The position numbers and the translations under genes are program-made. Below, piece after piece: positions 16,782 to 25,004 of a DNA stretch of 64,000 nucleotides (its first letter is position 1; every line of letters begins with the position of its first letter). The notes beneath the pieces are model-generated. The model was not told the DNA's origin and made no database searches. It was given only the letters and a program-made list of their open reading frames with translations. The stretch spans positions 1,178,001-1,242,000 of the forward strand of contig NZ_CP047211.1 of NCBI RefSeq assembly GCF_030408795.1. Reading direction: 5' to 3'. The stretch is from Corynebacterium hansenii (GTDB taxonomy: Bacteria > Actinomycetota > Actinomycetes > Mycobacteriales > Mycobacteriaceae).

Positions 16782-17570
16782 ATGCGTATTGCTCGAATCG
16801 CCCACCCCGAGGGCATGTGCTTCGCGCTCGTCGAGGGCGAAGATGACGGTGTCCAGCTGCACGAAATCGAAGGCCACCCGTTCGGCGAGGTGACCAAGAC
16901 CGGCCGCTCGTGGCCGCTCGCCGACGTGCGCCTGCTCGCGCCGATGCTGCCGTCGAAGGTGGTCGCCATCGGCCGCAACTACGCGGACCACGTCAAGGAG
17001 GTCTTCAAGACCTCCGGCGAGTCGCTGCCGCCGACGATGTTCCTCAAGCCGCCGACGGCCGTCATCGGCCCCGAGGCCCCCATCCGCATCCCGGACTTCG
17101 CCACGAAGGTGGAGTTCGAGGGCGAGCTGGCCATCGTGATCGGCAAGCCGTGCAAGAACGTCAAGGCCGCCGACGCCGAGTCGGTCATCTTCGGCTACAC
17201 CATCGTCAACGACGTTTCGTCGCGCGACCTGCAGTTCGCCGACGGCCAGTGGGCGCGCGCGAAGGGCATCGACACCTTCTGCCCGCTGGGCCCGTGGATC
17301 CAGACCGAGCTGGACTACGAGGACCTGCCGATCAAGGCGCACCTGACGCAGAACGGCACCACCGAGACCAAGCAGGACTCGAACTCCAACCAGATGATCA
17401 TGTCGATCCCGGAGATCATCGAGTTCCTCACCGCGTCGATCACCCTGCTGCCGGGCGACGTCATCTGCACCGGCTCCCCGGCCGGCACCGCCGCGATGTT
17501 CCCGGGCGACCGCATCGAGATCGAGATCCCGGGCATCGGCCGCCTGGCCAACCCGGTCGAGCGCGCGTAA
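16782..17570 (+). CDS. Fumarylacetoacetate hydrolase family protein (oxaloacetate decarboxylase-like)
   Basis: A 262-residue FAH-fold enzyme. The metal-binding glutamates are in VEFEGELAIVIGK, and the following GYTIVNDVSSRDLQ and LGPWI segments are standard. The C. glutamicum protein at the equivalent place upstream of gltX (Cg1458) is a known oxaloacetate decarboxylase/acylpyruvase-type enzyme, so the same activity is the best guess. TAACCT at 16769-16774 lies seven bases before the ATG, consistent with a leaderless mRNA, and this supports the chosen start over an upstream in-frame codon. A strong terminator follows. Confidence 0.85.
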   Translation: MRIARIAHPEGMCFALVEGEDDGVQLHEIEGHPFGEVTKTGRSWPLADVRLLAPMLPSKVVAIGRNYADHVKEVFKTSGESLPPTMFLKPPTAVIGPEAPIRIPDFATKVEFEGELAIVIGKPCKNVKAADAESVIFGYTIVNDVSSRDLQFADGQWARAKGIDTFCPLGPWIQTELDYEDLPIKAHLTQNGTTETKQDSNSNQMIMSIPEIIEFLTASITLLPGDVICTGSPAGTAAMFPGDRIEIEIPGIGRLANPVERA

Positions 17571-17588
17571 CTTCCCGCTTCACGACGA

Positions 17589-17624
17589 ACCCCTCCCGGA
17601 CCTTCGAGGTCGGGGAGGGGTTTT
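17589..17624 (+). terminator. Rho-independent terminator after the FAH-family gene
   Basis: Arms of about 15 bases (ACCCCTCCC... and ...GGGGAGGGGT) with one mismatch surround a short TCG loop and are followed by TTTT at 17621-17624. It sits between the convergent FAH and isochorismate synthase genes. The T-tract marks it as a plus-strand terminator. Confidence 0.85.
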
Positions 17625-17630
17625 CGCGCG

Positions 17631-18788
17631 TCAGAGCCCGAAGGCGCGCAGGACGGTGCGCAGCTTCGCCGTGGTCTCGGCGAGTTCTTCCTCGGGGTTG
17701 GAATCGGCGACGATGCCGCCGCCGGCCCACAGGCGGGCGTCGGTGCCGGCGGAGTCGATTTCGGCGCAGCGGATGGACACGACGAATTCGCCGTCGCCGT
17801 CGGAGTCGCACCAGCCGACGCAGCCGGCGTAGAAGCCGCGGTCGGATTCGACGGCCTCGATGACGCTCATGGCCGATTCGGTGGGGGTGCCGCAGATGGC
17901 CGGGGTGGGGTGGACCAGCAGCGCCAGGTCGAGCGCGGAGATGACGGGGTCCTTAAGCTCGCCGCGGATGAAGGTGCCCAGGTGCCACATCTCGGAGGTG
18001 CTCAGCAGCTGCGGTTCGAGGGGGACGTCGAGGTGCGAGCACAGCGGGTCGAGGTTGTCGGCGATGTCGTCGACGACGAACTCGTGCTCCTCGTTGTTCT
18101 TGCGCGAGGCCGTGAGTTTCGCGGCGGCGGCCTCGTCGGCGGCGCGATCGCGGGAACGGGGCGCGGAGCCGGCCAGGGGGAAGGCCTCGACGATGCGCCC
18201 GCGGCGGCGGACCAGCATCTCGGGGGAGGAGCCCACCAGCATCCGTCCGGTGAAGCGCCCGCCGGCGGGGCCCAGGTCGACGACGAAGCCGTCGCGGTTG
18301 GGCGATTGGTCGATGAGCCGGGCGGACAGCTGCAGCGGGTCGATGGCCGGGTCGATGGCCAGGTCGATGGCGCGGGCGAGGACGATCTTCTCCAGCCCGG
18401 AGACCTTGATGGTGCGGATGGCGGCGTCGATGCGCTCGAGGTGCTCCTCGGGCGCGGGGTCGTGGCCCAGGATCCGCGCCTTCATCTGCGGCGCGTTCCA
18501 CCGGTAGTGGGCGGGCGGCTCCAGCGGCTGTTCGGAGCGGATGATGTCGCGCGGGACGGTCAGCGCGGCGGGATGTTCCGGATTGAACGGGATGGCGCCG
18601 ACGACCATCTGGTGCTCGCCGCGGCGCAGCCGCTCGGCGGCCAGCCACGGGTCGGTGTAGGTGGCCAGCGCCCCCTGGGTGCGCACGGAGCCGTGGCTGC
18701 GGGAGAGCAGGAAATCGGGGGCCGTGGCGGGGCGGCCGTTGAAGGGGCCTCGTCGGCCGCGGACGCATTCGTCGCCTTCCGAGGTCAT
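17631..18788 (-). CDS. Isochorismate synthase, second copy (probably menaquinone MenF)
   Basis: A 385-residue chorismate-binding enzyme, clearly paralogous to the siderophore-locus copy at 9234-10349. It has GSSPEMLVRRRG, PLAGSAPR, MWHLGTFIRG and VHPTPAICGTP. The base region is LEKIVLARAI. There are no siderophore genes around it, so isochorismate for menaquinone is the more likely role, with salicylate/DHB supply as the alternative. The stop lies only a few bases past the convergent FAH gene terminator. The upstream 177 bases (18789-18965) contain no gene and hold an inverted repeat. Confidence 0.85.
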   Translation of the reverse strand: MTSEGDECVRGRRGPFNGRPATAPDFLLSRSHGSVRTQGALATYTDPWLAAERLRRGEHQMVVGAIPFNPEHPAALTVPRDIIRSEQPLEPPAHYRWNAPQMKARILGHDPAPEEHLERIDAAIRTIKVSGLEKIVLARAIDLAIDPAIDPLQLSARLIDQSPNRDGFVVDLGPAGGRFTGRMLVGSSPEMLVRRRGRIVEAFPLAGSAPRSRDRAADEAAAAKLTASRKNNEEHEFVVDDIADNLDPLCSHLDVPLEPQLLSTSEMWHLGTFIRGELKDPVISALDLALLVHPTPAICGTPTESAMSVIEAVESDRGFYAGCVGWCDSDGDGEFVVSIRCAEIDSAGTDARLWAGGGIVADSNPEEELAETTAKLRTVLRAFGL

Positions 18789-18823
18789 CGGACCCGTTCA
18801 CCGCCTTCCCGCACTTGACCTTG

Positions 18824-18883
18824 CGGGATGCCGGAAATGGGCTCGTGAGTGCCGTGCACTGCCCCGGCCGATCCGGCATCCCG
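18824..18883. repeat. 11-base inverted repeat in the intergenic region
   Basis: CGGGATGCCGG at 18824-18834 is repeated in perfect inverse at 18873-18883 with 38 bases between. It lies between the start of the second isochorismate synthase gene and the end of the SDR gene, both on the minus strand. It could end SDR transcription or mark an operator. No T-tract follows on either strand. Confidence 0.4.
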
Positions 18884-18965
18884 GGCGTATCCAGATGATA
18901 CCCAGCCGATGTCCGAGAACCGATTCGCCCCGGAAACCTCCACGTCAGCGGCATTCATGGCCGGC

Positions 18966-19754
18966 TCATCCCCTTCCGGCGAACGGCATTCCCGCGGCGG
19001 TGACCGTCAGCTGGTCGACGACCGCGGTCGGGGGCAGCGATGCGGCGTAGACGAACGCGCGGGCGGCTTCCGCGGCGGGGAACGTCGGTTCGGCGATGCG
19101 GGAGCCGTCGGCCTGCAGCGCCCCCGTCGACGCGCCGAATCCGGCGAGCAGCCCCGTGGCGGCGTTGCCGATGTCGATGCGCGTGGCGGTGATCCCGTGG
19201 GGCCTGCCGTCGAGGGAGGTCACGGCGGCCAGCCCGGCCAGGCCCGCCTTCGATGCGGCGTAGGGGGCCGAGTGGGGGCGCGGGGTCTGCGCGGCGATGG
19301 AGCCGTTGAAGATGATCCGCCCGCCGGCCGGCTCCTGCGCCGCCATGGCGCGGAACGCCGCGCGCGCCGTGAGGAACGCGCCCGTCAGGTTGACGGCGAC
19401 GGTGTCGCGGAAACCGTCGGCGCCGACGTCGCCCAGCGGGGCCGTCGGGCCGGGCACCCCGGCGTTGACCACGGCGAGGTCCAGCCTGCCGAAGTCGGCG
19501 TCGATGCCCTCGAACAGCTCCTCGACGTCGCCCTCGTCGGTGACGTCGCAGCGCGCCCAGCTGAGGCGTTCCGGGTCGGCCGCGCACACCCCGGCGAGAG
19601 GTTCCGGCGTGCGGCCGCAGATGCGCACCGTCCACCCGTCGGCGGCGAGCGCGCGGGCCACTTCGGCGCCGATGCCGGCCCCGCCACCGGTCACCAGGGC
19701 GAAGCGGGGAACCCCGTCGTCGCCGCCATCCGTGACTGCCTTGGCCTGGTTCAT
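18966..19754 (-). CDS. Short-chain dehydrogenase/reductase
   Basis: A 262-residue classical SDR. The cofactor motif TGGGAGIG is near the N-terminus, NAG is in VVNAGVPG, and the catalytic Ser and YxxxK appear as FNGSIAA and PYAASKAG. Arg in ICGRTPE after strand 2 suggests NADP(H) preference. The ATG at 19754 was chosen. A start 39 bases further upstream would overlap the divergent hydroxypyruvate isomerase start. Substrate unknown. The divergent partner suggests a hydroxy- or keto-acid metabolism pair. Confidence 0.82.
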   Translation of the reverse strand: MNQAKAVTDGGDDGVPRFALVTGGGAGIGAEVARALAADGWTVRICGRTPEPLAGVCAADPERLSWARCDVTDEGDVEELFEGIDADFGRLDLAVVNAGVPGPTAPLGDVGADGFRDTVAVNLTGAFLTARAAFRAMAAQEPAGGRIIFNGSIAAQTPRPHSAPYAASKAGLAGLAAVTSLDGRPHGITATRIDIGNAATGLLAGFGASTGALQADGSRIAEPTFPAAEAARAFVYAASLPPTAVVDQLTVTAAGMPFAGRG

Positions 19755-19791
19755 GACTCGAATTGTGGCATGCGCCACTACTCTGGCCTCC

Positions 19792-20550
19792 ATGACCCCC
19801 GCCGATCACGTGGCCCGGACCGATCATGTGGCCAATTGCTCCATTCTCTTTCCCGGCCGCACTCCCGCCGAAGCCGCCCGCGCCGCCGCGGATGCGGGAT
19901 ACCGCGACGTCGAGTTCTGGTGGCCCTTCCCGGTGGAGGAGCCGTCGCAAAGCGACGTCGACGGGTTCGCCGAGGCGCTGCGCTCCGCGGGCGTGCGCCT
20001 CATCGCGGTCAATCTGTGGGGCGGCGACATGGCGGCCGGCGAGCGCGGGGTCCTGCACGAAAGGATGCTTGCCGACGGCCACCTGGAGGCCGTTCACCGC
20101 CTGCGCGAGCTGACGGGCGTGTCCATGGGCAATCTGCTCCCCGGCGCGGGCGGGCCCGGGGTGTCGGAGGCGCAGCGTCGCCATCTGCGTGAGACGGTCG
20201 CCGCGCTGCCGGGCTTCACCCCGCTCATCGAGCCGTTGTCCGGCAACCCGGACCTGCCGGTGCGCGACCCGTGGACGGCGGTGGAGCTGTGCCGCGAGAC
20301 CGGGGCGGGTCTGCTGCTGGACTTCTTCCACCTTGCGGAACTCGGCGTCGACGTCGGGGCGTGGCTCGACGACGTCGCGGCGGGGGAGCAGCCGCTGCCG
20401 CACCACGTGCAGATCGCGGATTCCCCCGGCCGGGGCGCACCGGGCACCGGGGAGGCGCCCATCGGCGAGTGGCTCGGCCGGCTGCGCGAACTCGGCTACG
20501 CCGGCCGCGTCGCCGACGAATGGGTGGGGGAGCGGCGCCCCGGCGCATGA
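19792..20550 (+). CDS. Hydroxypyruvate isomerase-like TIM-barrel protein
   Basis: A 252-residue xylose-isomerase-like TIM barrel of the Hyi group, which interconverts hydroxypyruvate and tartronate semialdehyde. Family marks include ANCSILFPG, the acid IEPLSG, DFFHL, and HVQIADSPGRGAPGTGE near the C-terminus. TACTCT at 19779-19784 lies seven bases upstream of the ATG, which supports this start and a leaderless transcript. It is divergent from an SDR gene 37 bases away. A tartronate semialdehyde reductase/isomerase pair is possible but not proven, since the SDR is not of the HIBADH type. Confidence 0.8.
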   Translation: MTPADHVARTDHVANCSILFPGRTPAEAARAAADAGYRDVEFWWPFPVEEPSQSDVDGFAEALRSAGVRLIAVNLWGGDMAAGERGVLHERMLADGHLEAVHRLRELTGVSMGNLLPGAGGPGVSEAQRRHLRETVAALPGFTPLIEPLSGNPDLPVRDPWTAVELCRETGAGLLLDFFHLAELGVDVGAWLDDVAAGEQPLPHHVQIADSPGRGAPGTGEAPIGEWLGRLRELGYAGRVADEWVGERRPGA

Positions 20551-20636
20551 GTCCCGCGCATGCCCGGTGGGGCATGTGTCCGAAGACACTCGCCGTGCCG
20601 ATGACCGACGTGTTTCGCGCCAATAGAATCGGCGGC

Positions 20637-20837
20637 ATGAAAACCAACGAAAGCAACGCCGACCGCATCATCCGCTTCGTCATCGCCATCATCGCCGCCG
20701 TCGTGGCCTGGAAGACCGCCGGCGCCATCTCCGTCATCGCCTGGATCGTCGCGGCCATCATGGCCCTGACCGCCATCGTCGGGTTCTGCCCGCTCTACCG
20801 CGTGTTCGGGATCTCCACCTGCAAGGTGCGCCACTAG
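20637..20837 (+). CDS. DUF2892 small membrane protein (YgaP-type)
   Basis: A 66-residue protein with two transmembrane helices (about 12-32 and 34-52) and the DUF2892 ending GFCPLYRVFGISTC. In other bacteria this domain is the membrane part of YgaP rhodanese proteins, but here it stands alone. TAGAAT at 20624-20629 is a good -10 and lies seven bases before the ATG, so transcription is probably leaderless. Two small hairpins occur just upstream (from about 20558 to 20590), after the Hyi gene. Confidence 0.82.
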   Translation: MKTNESNADRIIRFVIAIIAAVVAWKTAGAISVIAWIVAAIMALTAIVGFCPLYRVFGISTCKVRH

Positions 20838-20882
20838 CCCGCCCCGGCGCCGGTTGGCGGTGAGACCGCAGGCCGGGGCGGG
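20838..20882. terminator. GC-rich hairpin between the DUF2892 gene and gltX
   Basis: CCCGCCCCGGC at 20838-20848 pairs perfectly with GCCGGGGCGGG at 20872-20882 around a 23-base loop, starting on the base after the DUF2892 stop codon. TATCGT at 20883-20888 directly follows and is a plausible -10 for gltX, eight bases before its ATG. No T-tract is present, so termination is likely but not certain. Confidence 0.5.
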
Positions 20883-20896
20883 TATCGTCGTCAAGC

Positions 20897-22390
20897 ATGT
20901 CTGATGTTCGCGTCCGCTTCTGCCCCTCACCGACCGGCACACCCCACGTCGGTCTGATCCGCACCGCCCTGTTCAACTGGGCCTACGCCCGCCACACCGG
21001 CGGCAAGCTCGTGTTCCGCATCGAGGACACCGATGCCGCGCGCGACTCCGAAGAGTCTTACCAGGCCATCATCGACGCCCTGACGTGGCTCGGCCTCGAC
21101 TGGGACGAGGGCATCGACGTCGGCGGGCCGCACGGCCCGTACCGGCAGTCGCGGCGCAAGGACATCTACGCGGACGTCCTGGCCAAGCTCATCGAGTCCG
21201 GCGAGGCCTACGAGTCCTTCTCCACCCCGGAGGAGACCGAGGCCCGCCACCGCGCCGCCGGCCGCGACCCGAAGCTCGGCTACGACAACCACGACCGCAC
21301 CCTCACCGACGAGGAGAAGGACGCGTTCCGCGCGGAGGGCCGCAAGCCCGTCATCCGCCTGCGCATGCCCGACGAGGACATCGCCTTCGACGACCTCGTC
21401 CGCGGCCGCGTCGAGTTCAAGGCCGGCGCCGTCTCCGACTTCGTCATCGCCCGCTCCACCGGCGAGCCGCTGTACACCCTGGTCAACCCGGTCGACGACG
21501 CGCTGATGGAGATCACCCACGTCCTGCGCGGCGAGGACCTGCTGCCGTCGACGCCGCGCCAGATCGCCCTGTACCGCGCCCTGGAGCGCATCGGCATCGG
21601 CTCCGGCGCCCCGAAGTTCGGGCACCTGCCGTTCGTCATGGGCGAGGGCAACAAGAAGCTGTCCAAGCGCGACCCCGAGTCGGACCTGTTCATCCACCGC
21701 GACAACGGCTTCCTGCCCGAGGGCCTGCTCAACTACCTGGCTCTGCTGGGCTGGTCGATCTCGGCGGACAACGAGGTCTTCACCATGGACGAGATGGTGG
21801 CCGCGTTCGACGTCGCCGACGTCAACTCCAACCCCGCCCGCTTCGACCAGAAGAAGGCCGACGCGATCAACGCCGAGCACATCCGCCGCCTCGAGCCGGA
21901 GGACTTCGCGGCCCGCCTGCGCACCTACCTGGCCGAGACCCGCGAATGGCCCGTGGACTTCTCCGCGAAGGACTTCGCGTTCCTCGCCGATCTGGTGCAG
22001 ACCCGCATCAAGACCCTGGGCGAGGCGTGGGACCTGGTGAAGTTCCTGGTGGTCTCCGACGACGAGTTCGAGCTCGACGAGCGCTCGGCCCGCCGCAACC
22101 TCAAGGAGGATGCCGTGGCGGCGCTCGACGCCGCCATCGCGGCGGTCGAGGGGCTTGGCGACGGCGAGTTCACCACGCCCGCCATCGAGGCCGCCCTGCA
22201 GAAGGCGCTCATCGAGGATCTGGAGCTCAAGCCCCGCAAGGCCTTCGGCCCGATCCGCGTCGCCGTGACCGGCGCCCAGGTGTCGCCGCCGCTGTTCGAG
22301 TCCATGGAGCTGCTCGGCCGCGAGAAGTCGCTCGCCCGCCTCAAGGCCGCCCGCGAGGTCACCCCCTGGCAGGCCGACGCGACGCAATAA
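20897..22390 (+). CDS. gltX: Glutamyl-tRNA synthetase
   Basis: A 497-residue class I aminoacyl-tRNA synthetase. It charges tRNA-Glu and, in actinobacteria, normally also tRNA-Gln, whose Glu is then amidated by GatCAB (family knowledge). The HIGH-type motif is SPTGTPHVG near residue 10, and the KMSKS-type loop is KKLSKRD near 255. The bacterial GluRS body ([24 protein letters not shown]) and C-terminal anticodon-binding domain are complete. tRNA-Gln and tRNA-Glu genes follow about 100 bases downstream. Confidence 0.97.
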   Translation: MSDVRVRFCPSPTGTPHVGLIRTALFNWAYARHTGGKLVFRIEDTDAARDSEESYQAIIDALTWLGLDWDEGIDVGGPHGPYRQSRRKDIYADVLAKLIESGEAYESFSTPEETEARHRAAGRDPKLGYDNHDRTLTDEEKDAFRAEGRKPVIRLRMPDEDIAFDDLVRGRVEFKAGAVSDFVIARSTGEPLYTLVNPVDDALMEITHVLRGEDLLPSTPRQIALYRALERIGIGSGAPKFGHLPFVMGEGNKKLSKRDPESDLFIHRDNGFLPEGLLNYLALLGWSISADNEVFTMDEMVAAFDVADVNSNPARFDQKKADAINAEHIRRLEPEDFAARLRTYLAETREWPVDFSAKDFAFLADLVQTRIKTLGEAWDLVKFLVVSDDEFELDERSARRNLKEDAVAALDAAIAAVEGLGDGEFTTPAIEAALQKALIEDLELKPRKAFGPIRVAVTGAQVSPPLFESMELLGREKSLARLKAAREVTPWQADATQ

Positions 22391-22408
22391 TCGCCGTGAC
22401 CTGGGGAT

Positions 22409-22438
22409 TTGTGTGCTTCCGGGAACTCTGGCTATATT
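22409..22438 (+). promoter_or_regulatory. Promoter of the tRNA-Gln/tRNA-Glu operon
   Basis: TTGTGT at 22409-22414 and TATATT at 22433-22438 are separated by 18 bases. They lie about 50 bases before the tRNA-Gln gene, in the gap after gltX. The -10 is unusually AT-rich for this region. Confidence 0.65.
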
Positions 22439-22489
22439 AGTCCTCGTTGCAACGGCAGCCGGTCGCAAGGCCGGGAGCCGGAAGCGCAA

Positions 22490-22561
22490 TGGCCTATGGT
22501 GTAATTGGCAACACTACGGTTTCTGGTACCGTCATTCTAGGTTCGAGTCCTGGTAGGCCAG
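22490..22561 (+). tRNA. tRNA-Gln (anticodon CTG)
   Basis: Acceptor TGGCCTA (22490-22496) pairs with TAGGCCA (22554-22560) and is followed by discriminator G. The anticodon arm is ACGGT-TTCTGGT-ACCGT, giving anticodon CTG. The T arm is CTAGG-TTCGAGT-CCTGG. The 3' CCA is not encoded. Confidence 0.93.
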
Positions 22562-22604
22562 CTGAATTCCAGATCATCTGCAACGGTGGTCGCAGGAGTT
22601 CTGC

Positions 22605-22677
22605 GCCCCGTTCGTCTAGCGGCCTAGGACACCGCCCTCTCACGGCGGCGGCACGGGTTCAAATCCCGTACGGGGTA
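22605..22677 (+). tRNA. tRNA-Glu (anticodon CTC), copy 1
   Basis: The 5' acceptor is GCCCCGT and the 3' side is ACGGGGT with discriminator A. The anticodon arm CCGCC-CTCTCAC-GGCGG gives CTC. The T loop is TTCAAAT. Forty-three bases separate it from tRNA-Gln, and a terminator follows after eight bases. Confidence 0.93.
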
Positions 22678-22685
22678 CGACGAAG

Positions 22686-22721
22686 AAGACCTCCACCTTC
22701 ACGGTGGGGGTCTTCTTTTTT
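22686..22721 (+). terminator. Terminator of the tRNA-Gln/tRNA-Glu unit
   Basis: AAGACCTCCACC (22686-22697) pairs with GGTGGGGGTCTT (22703-22714) with one G-T pair, and is followed by C and a run of six T (22716-22721). The 238 bases from 22722 to 22959 contain no gene that I can support and must hold the promoter of tRNA-Glu copy 2. Confidence 0.9.
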
Positions 22722-22959
22722 CGTTGGGAGGATTGGGTGCAGCGGGTTTGGGCAGGGCTACGCGGACCTTCTCGGCGAGTTTGCGGTGCGCGCCGGCACT
22801 CGTCGCCGGGATAGTCCTCGGGATTGGCCGCAGTGGGCTGCAGTGGGGCCGAAAAGTGCCCTTCACCAGGCGATTAGGAGTGTGCGAAGGGTGTTGCTAA
22901 TCTTCTTCAAGTCAGCGAAGAGCGCTTCCGGAAACGGATCGCCCCATCGCCGTCCATGA

Positions 22960-23032
22960 GCCCCGTTCGTCTAGCGGCCCAGGACACCGCCCTCTCACGG
23001 CGGCGGCACGGGTTCAAATCCCGTACGGGGTA
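22960..23032 (+). tRNA. tRNA-Glu (anticodon CTC), copy 2
   Basis: It is identical to copy 1 except for one D-loop base (ggcCTA in copy 1, ggcCCA here). The acceptor is GCCCCGT/ACGGGGT, anticodon CTC. Like copy 1 it is followed within nine bases by a near-identical terminator hairpin, so gene and terminator look like one duplicated unit. Confidence 0.93.
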
Positions 23033-23040
23033 CAACGCAG

Positions 23041-23077
23041 AAGGCCTCCACCACTCGGTGGGGGCCTTCTTCTTTTT
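23041..23077 (+). terminator. Terminator of tRNA-Glu copy 2
   Basis: AAGGCCTCCACC (23041-23052) pairs with GGTGGGGGCCTT (23057-23068) around ACTC, followed by CTTCTTTTT. It resembles the hairpin after copy 1. Confidence 0.88.
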
Positions 23078-23464
23078 GGCGCATCCGTCAGCCCCGTCCA
23101 GTCGTCATTGTCCCGGTGAGTTGCGAACGCCGGCGACTGGGGTGGCGGCGCCCGGGGAGTCGTGGCGCCAGGCGCACGGCACCCTCGGTCTAAACCGTCG
23201 GTCCACCCGGTCGGTGCATCGCCCCTAAACGTAAACCCACCCCGAATGCGCAGGCCCACCCGCTGCAACGGGTGGGTCTGCCCATTCGGGGTGGGTTAGC
23301 AGGGGCTAGCCGGCGCGTTCCGGGAGGTTGCGCCGGCCGGGCCCGATTCGGGGTGGGTTAGCCGGCGCGTCCCGGCGGGTTGCGGTGGCGGGGCGGCTGA
23401 ACCGCCGCAGAAGCCGATCGCAACGTCACGGGGCCCAACAATTCACCGTCACGGGACGCGGCGC
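23078..23464. repeat. Gene-free region with a 64-base cruciform and direct repeats
   Basis: No gene is supported between the second tRNA-Glu terminator and nrdF. From 23234 to 23297 there is a two-part hairpin: outer 15-base arms (AACCCACCCCGAATG and its exact complement at 23283-23297) and an inner 12-base stem (23251-23262 with 23269-23280) around CTGCAA. The right arm plus tail ATTCGGGGTGGGTTAGC recurs exactly at 23346-23362. AGCCGGCGCGT recurs at 23308-23318 and 23360-23370. Read on the minus strand the hairpin follows the nrdF stop and is trailed by TTTACGTTTAG, so it may terminate nrdIF. Positions 23078-23233 show nothing I recognise. Confidence 0.75.
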
Positions 23465-24454
23465 CTAGAAGGCCCAGTCGCCGTCGTCGGTCTCCTCGGC
23501 CCGGCCGATCACGTACGACGATCCCGAGCCCGAGAAGAAATCATGCGTTTCCGCCGAATCCGGCGCGAGGGCGGCGAGAATCTCCGGTTCCACCTTCGAG
23601 GCCTCGCCCTCGTACTGCGGGCGGTACCCGAGATTCATCAGGGCCTTGTCGGCGTTGTAATGGACGAATGCCATGACTCCGTCGATCATCTCGAAGCCGT
23701 CGTAAAGCTCGGAAGAATAGGCCTTCTCCATGGCCAGCAGTTCTTCCACGAGGCCCAGGGTGAAATCCTCCATTTCCGCGCGCCGCTCCGGATGAGCCTC
23801 CAGGCCGCGCTGGTACTTGTAGCCGGAGTAGTAGCCGTGGACGGCCTTGTCGCGCAGGATCAGGCGGATCATGTCGGCGGTGTTCATCATCACGCCCCTC
23901 GAGGAGAAGCGCAGCGGCAGGTAGAAGCCGGCGTACAGCAGCAGCGACGACAGCAGCGTCGCCGCCGCCTTCCGCTTGAGCGGGTCGGGCCCGCGGTACT
24001 GGGCCATCACGGCCGTCGCGCGGACCTGGAGCAGGGGATTGGCGGTGGCCCATGCGTAAGCGTCGTCGATTTCGGCCGTCGAGCACATGGTGGAGAACAC
24101 CGATGAGTAGCTCCGCGCGTGGACGGCCTGCATGAATGCGATGTTCGCGTAGACGGCCTGCTCGTGCTCCGTGCGGGCGTCGGGGATCTGGCTGACTTCG
24201 CCGACGGTCGCCTGCACCGTGTCCAGGAGGGTCAGCCCGGTGAAGACGCGGACGGTGAGGTCCCGCTCGCGCTGTTCCATCTGCCGCCATTTCGGCAGGT
24301 CGTTGGACAGCGGCACCTTTTCCGGCAGCCAGAAGTTGGCGGTCAGGCGCTGCCAGATCTCCAGGTCCTTGTCGTCCTGCAGCCGGTTCCAGTTGATCGG
24401 GCGCAGCGGGCGGGTGTCTCCCGGGCGCCATTCCGGCGGGGTGATGTCGTTCAT
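23465..24454 (-). CDS. nrdF: Ribonucleotide reductase radical subunit NrdF, class Ie (metal-free, QSK type)
   Basis: A 329-residue R2 protein of the NrdF family, the small subunit that generates the radical for deoxynucleotide synthesis. Compared with E. coli NrdF ligands, Asp67, His101 and His195 are kept (Asp78, His112, His206) and the radical Tyr105 is Tyr116. Glu98, Glu158 and Glu192 are replaced by Gln109 ([10 protein letters not shown]), Ser169 ([10 protein letters not shown]) and Lys203 (RDKAVHG). I checked these codons in the nucleotide sequence. This Q-S-K set defines one clade of class Ie enzymes, which carry no metal and use a DOPA radical derived from the tyrosine. The C-terminal DDGDWAF tail for NrdE binding is present. 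It overlaps nrdI by four bases (ATGA). No nrdE is nearby. Confidence 0.93.
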   Translation of the reverse strand: MNDITPPEWRPGDTRPLRPINWNRLQDDKDLEIWQRLTANFWLPEKVPLSNDLPKWRQMEQRERDLTVRVFTGLTLLDTVQATVGEVSQIPDARTEHEQAVYANIAFMQAVHARSYSSVFSTMCSTAEIDDAYAWATANPLLQVRATAVMAQYRGPDPLKRKAAATLLSSLLLYAGFYLPLRFSSRGVMMNTADMIRLILRDKAVHGYYSGYKYQRGLEAHPERRAEMEDFTLGLVEELLAMEKAYSSELYDGFEMIDGVMAFVHYNADKALMNLGYRPQYEGEASKVEPEILAALAPDSAETHDFFSGSGSSYVIGRAEETDDGDWAF

Positions 24455-24900
24455 GTGGTCGCGTGGTCCTTGGTGTGGTCGTTGGTCGGGTGGGTGCGGG
24501 CTGCGGTGGCCCAGAAGTCGGCGAGGCCCGCGCGGACGACGTCGACGTCGTGGTCGGTGCCCAGCAGCTCGAAGCGGAAGAGCTCCGGGACCCCGCATTT
24601 CGCGGAGATGATCGGGCCGGCGCAGCAGAACGCCTCGCCGAAGTTGGTGTTGCCGGAGGTGATGACGCCGCGGATCAGCGCGCGATTGTCCGGGTCGTTG
24701 AGGAACCGGATCACCTGTTTCGGCACCGCGTGCCGCAGTGCGCCGCCCCCGTAGGTCGGGGTGATCAGGACGTACGGGCGCGTGACGCGCAGTGGCGGGT
24801 CTTTGGGGCCGAGCGGTATGCGCACCGCGTCGAGCCCCACTTTCCCGACGAAGCGCCGCGTGTTCTCCGATGCGGATGAGAAGTAGACGATGAGTCCCAT
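24451..24900 (-). CDS. nrdI: NrdI flavodoxin-like activator of NrdF
   Basis: A 149-residue flavodoxin-like protein. FMN-binding loops are YFSSASENT near the N-terminus, TPTYGGG in the middle, and [11 protein letters not shown] later. NrdI reduces O2 to superoxide for NrdF: in class Ib to oxidise manganese, and in class Ie to hydroxylate the radical tyrosine to DOPA. It is the first gene of the nrdIF operon, with a strong ribosome binding site (aaaggg) before the ATG at 24900. The C-terminal 20 residues ([14 protein letters not shown]) are a polar extension. The start is 104 bases from the divergent flavin-binding gene. Confidence 0.93.
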   Translation of the reverse strand: MGLIVYFSSASENTRRFVGKVGLDAVRIPLGPKDPPLRVTRPYVLITPTYGGGALRHAVPKQVIRFLNDPDNRALIRGVITSGNTNFGEAFCCAGPIISAKCGVPELFRFELLGTDHDVDVVRAGLADFWATAARTHPTNDHTKDHATT

Positions 24901-24925
24901 TCATCCCTTTCCGGTAGTCCGAATA

Positions 24926-24954
24926 TTGAAGTACGTAGCACCGTAGTTTAGGGT
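24926..24954 (+). promoter_or_regulatory. Putative promoter in the nrdI / flavoprotein divergent region
   Basis: TTGAAG (24926-24931) and TAGGGT (24949-24954) with a 17-base spacer face the PNPOx-like gene that starts at 25005. The same 104 bases must contain the nrdI promoter. I see no clear NrdR box, but the region is short and AT-rich relative to its surroundings. Confidence 0.45.
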
Positions 24955-25004
24955 GTGGTGCATCGATCAATCAATCCCGCCCGAGCGGGAGAAGGAGAAC
25001 CCAC

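Noticed and set aside
22605..23032. Two tRNA-Glu copies as attL/attR of an integrated element
   Set aside because: The spacer is only 282 bases and carries no integrase or other gene. Both copies are full tRNAs with their own terminators, so simple duplication is the better explanation.
23846..23848. Sequencing error as the reason for the missing glutamate ligand (Lys203) in NrdF
   Set aside because: All three changed positions together match the known QSK set, and the rest of the protein is intact, so a coincidence of errors is very unlikely.
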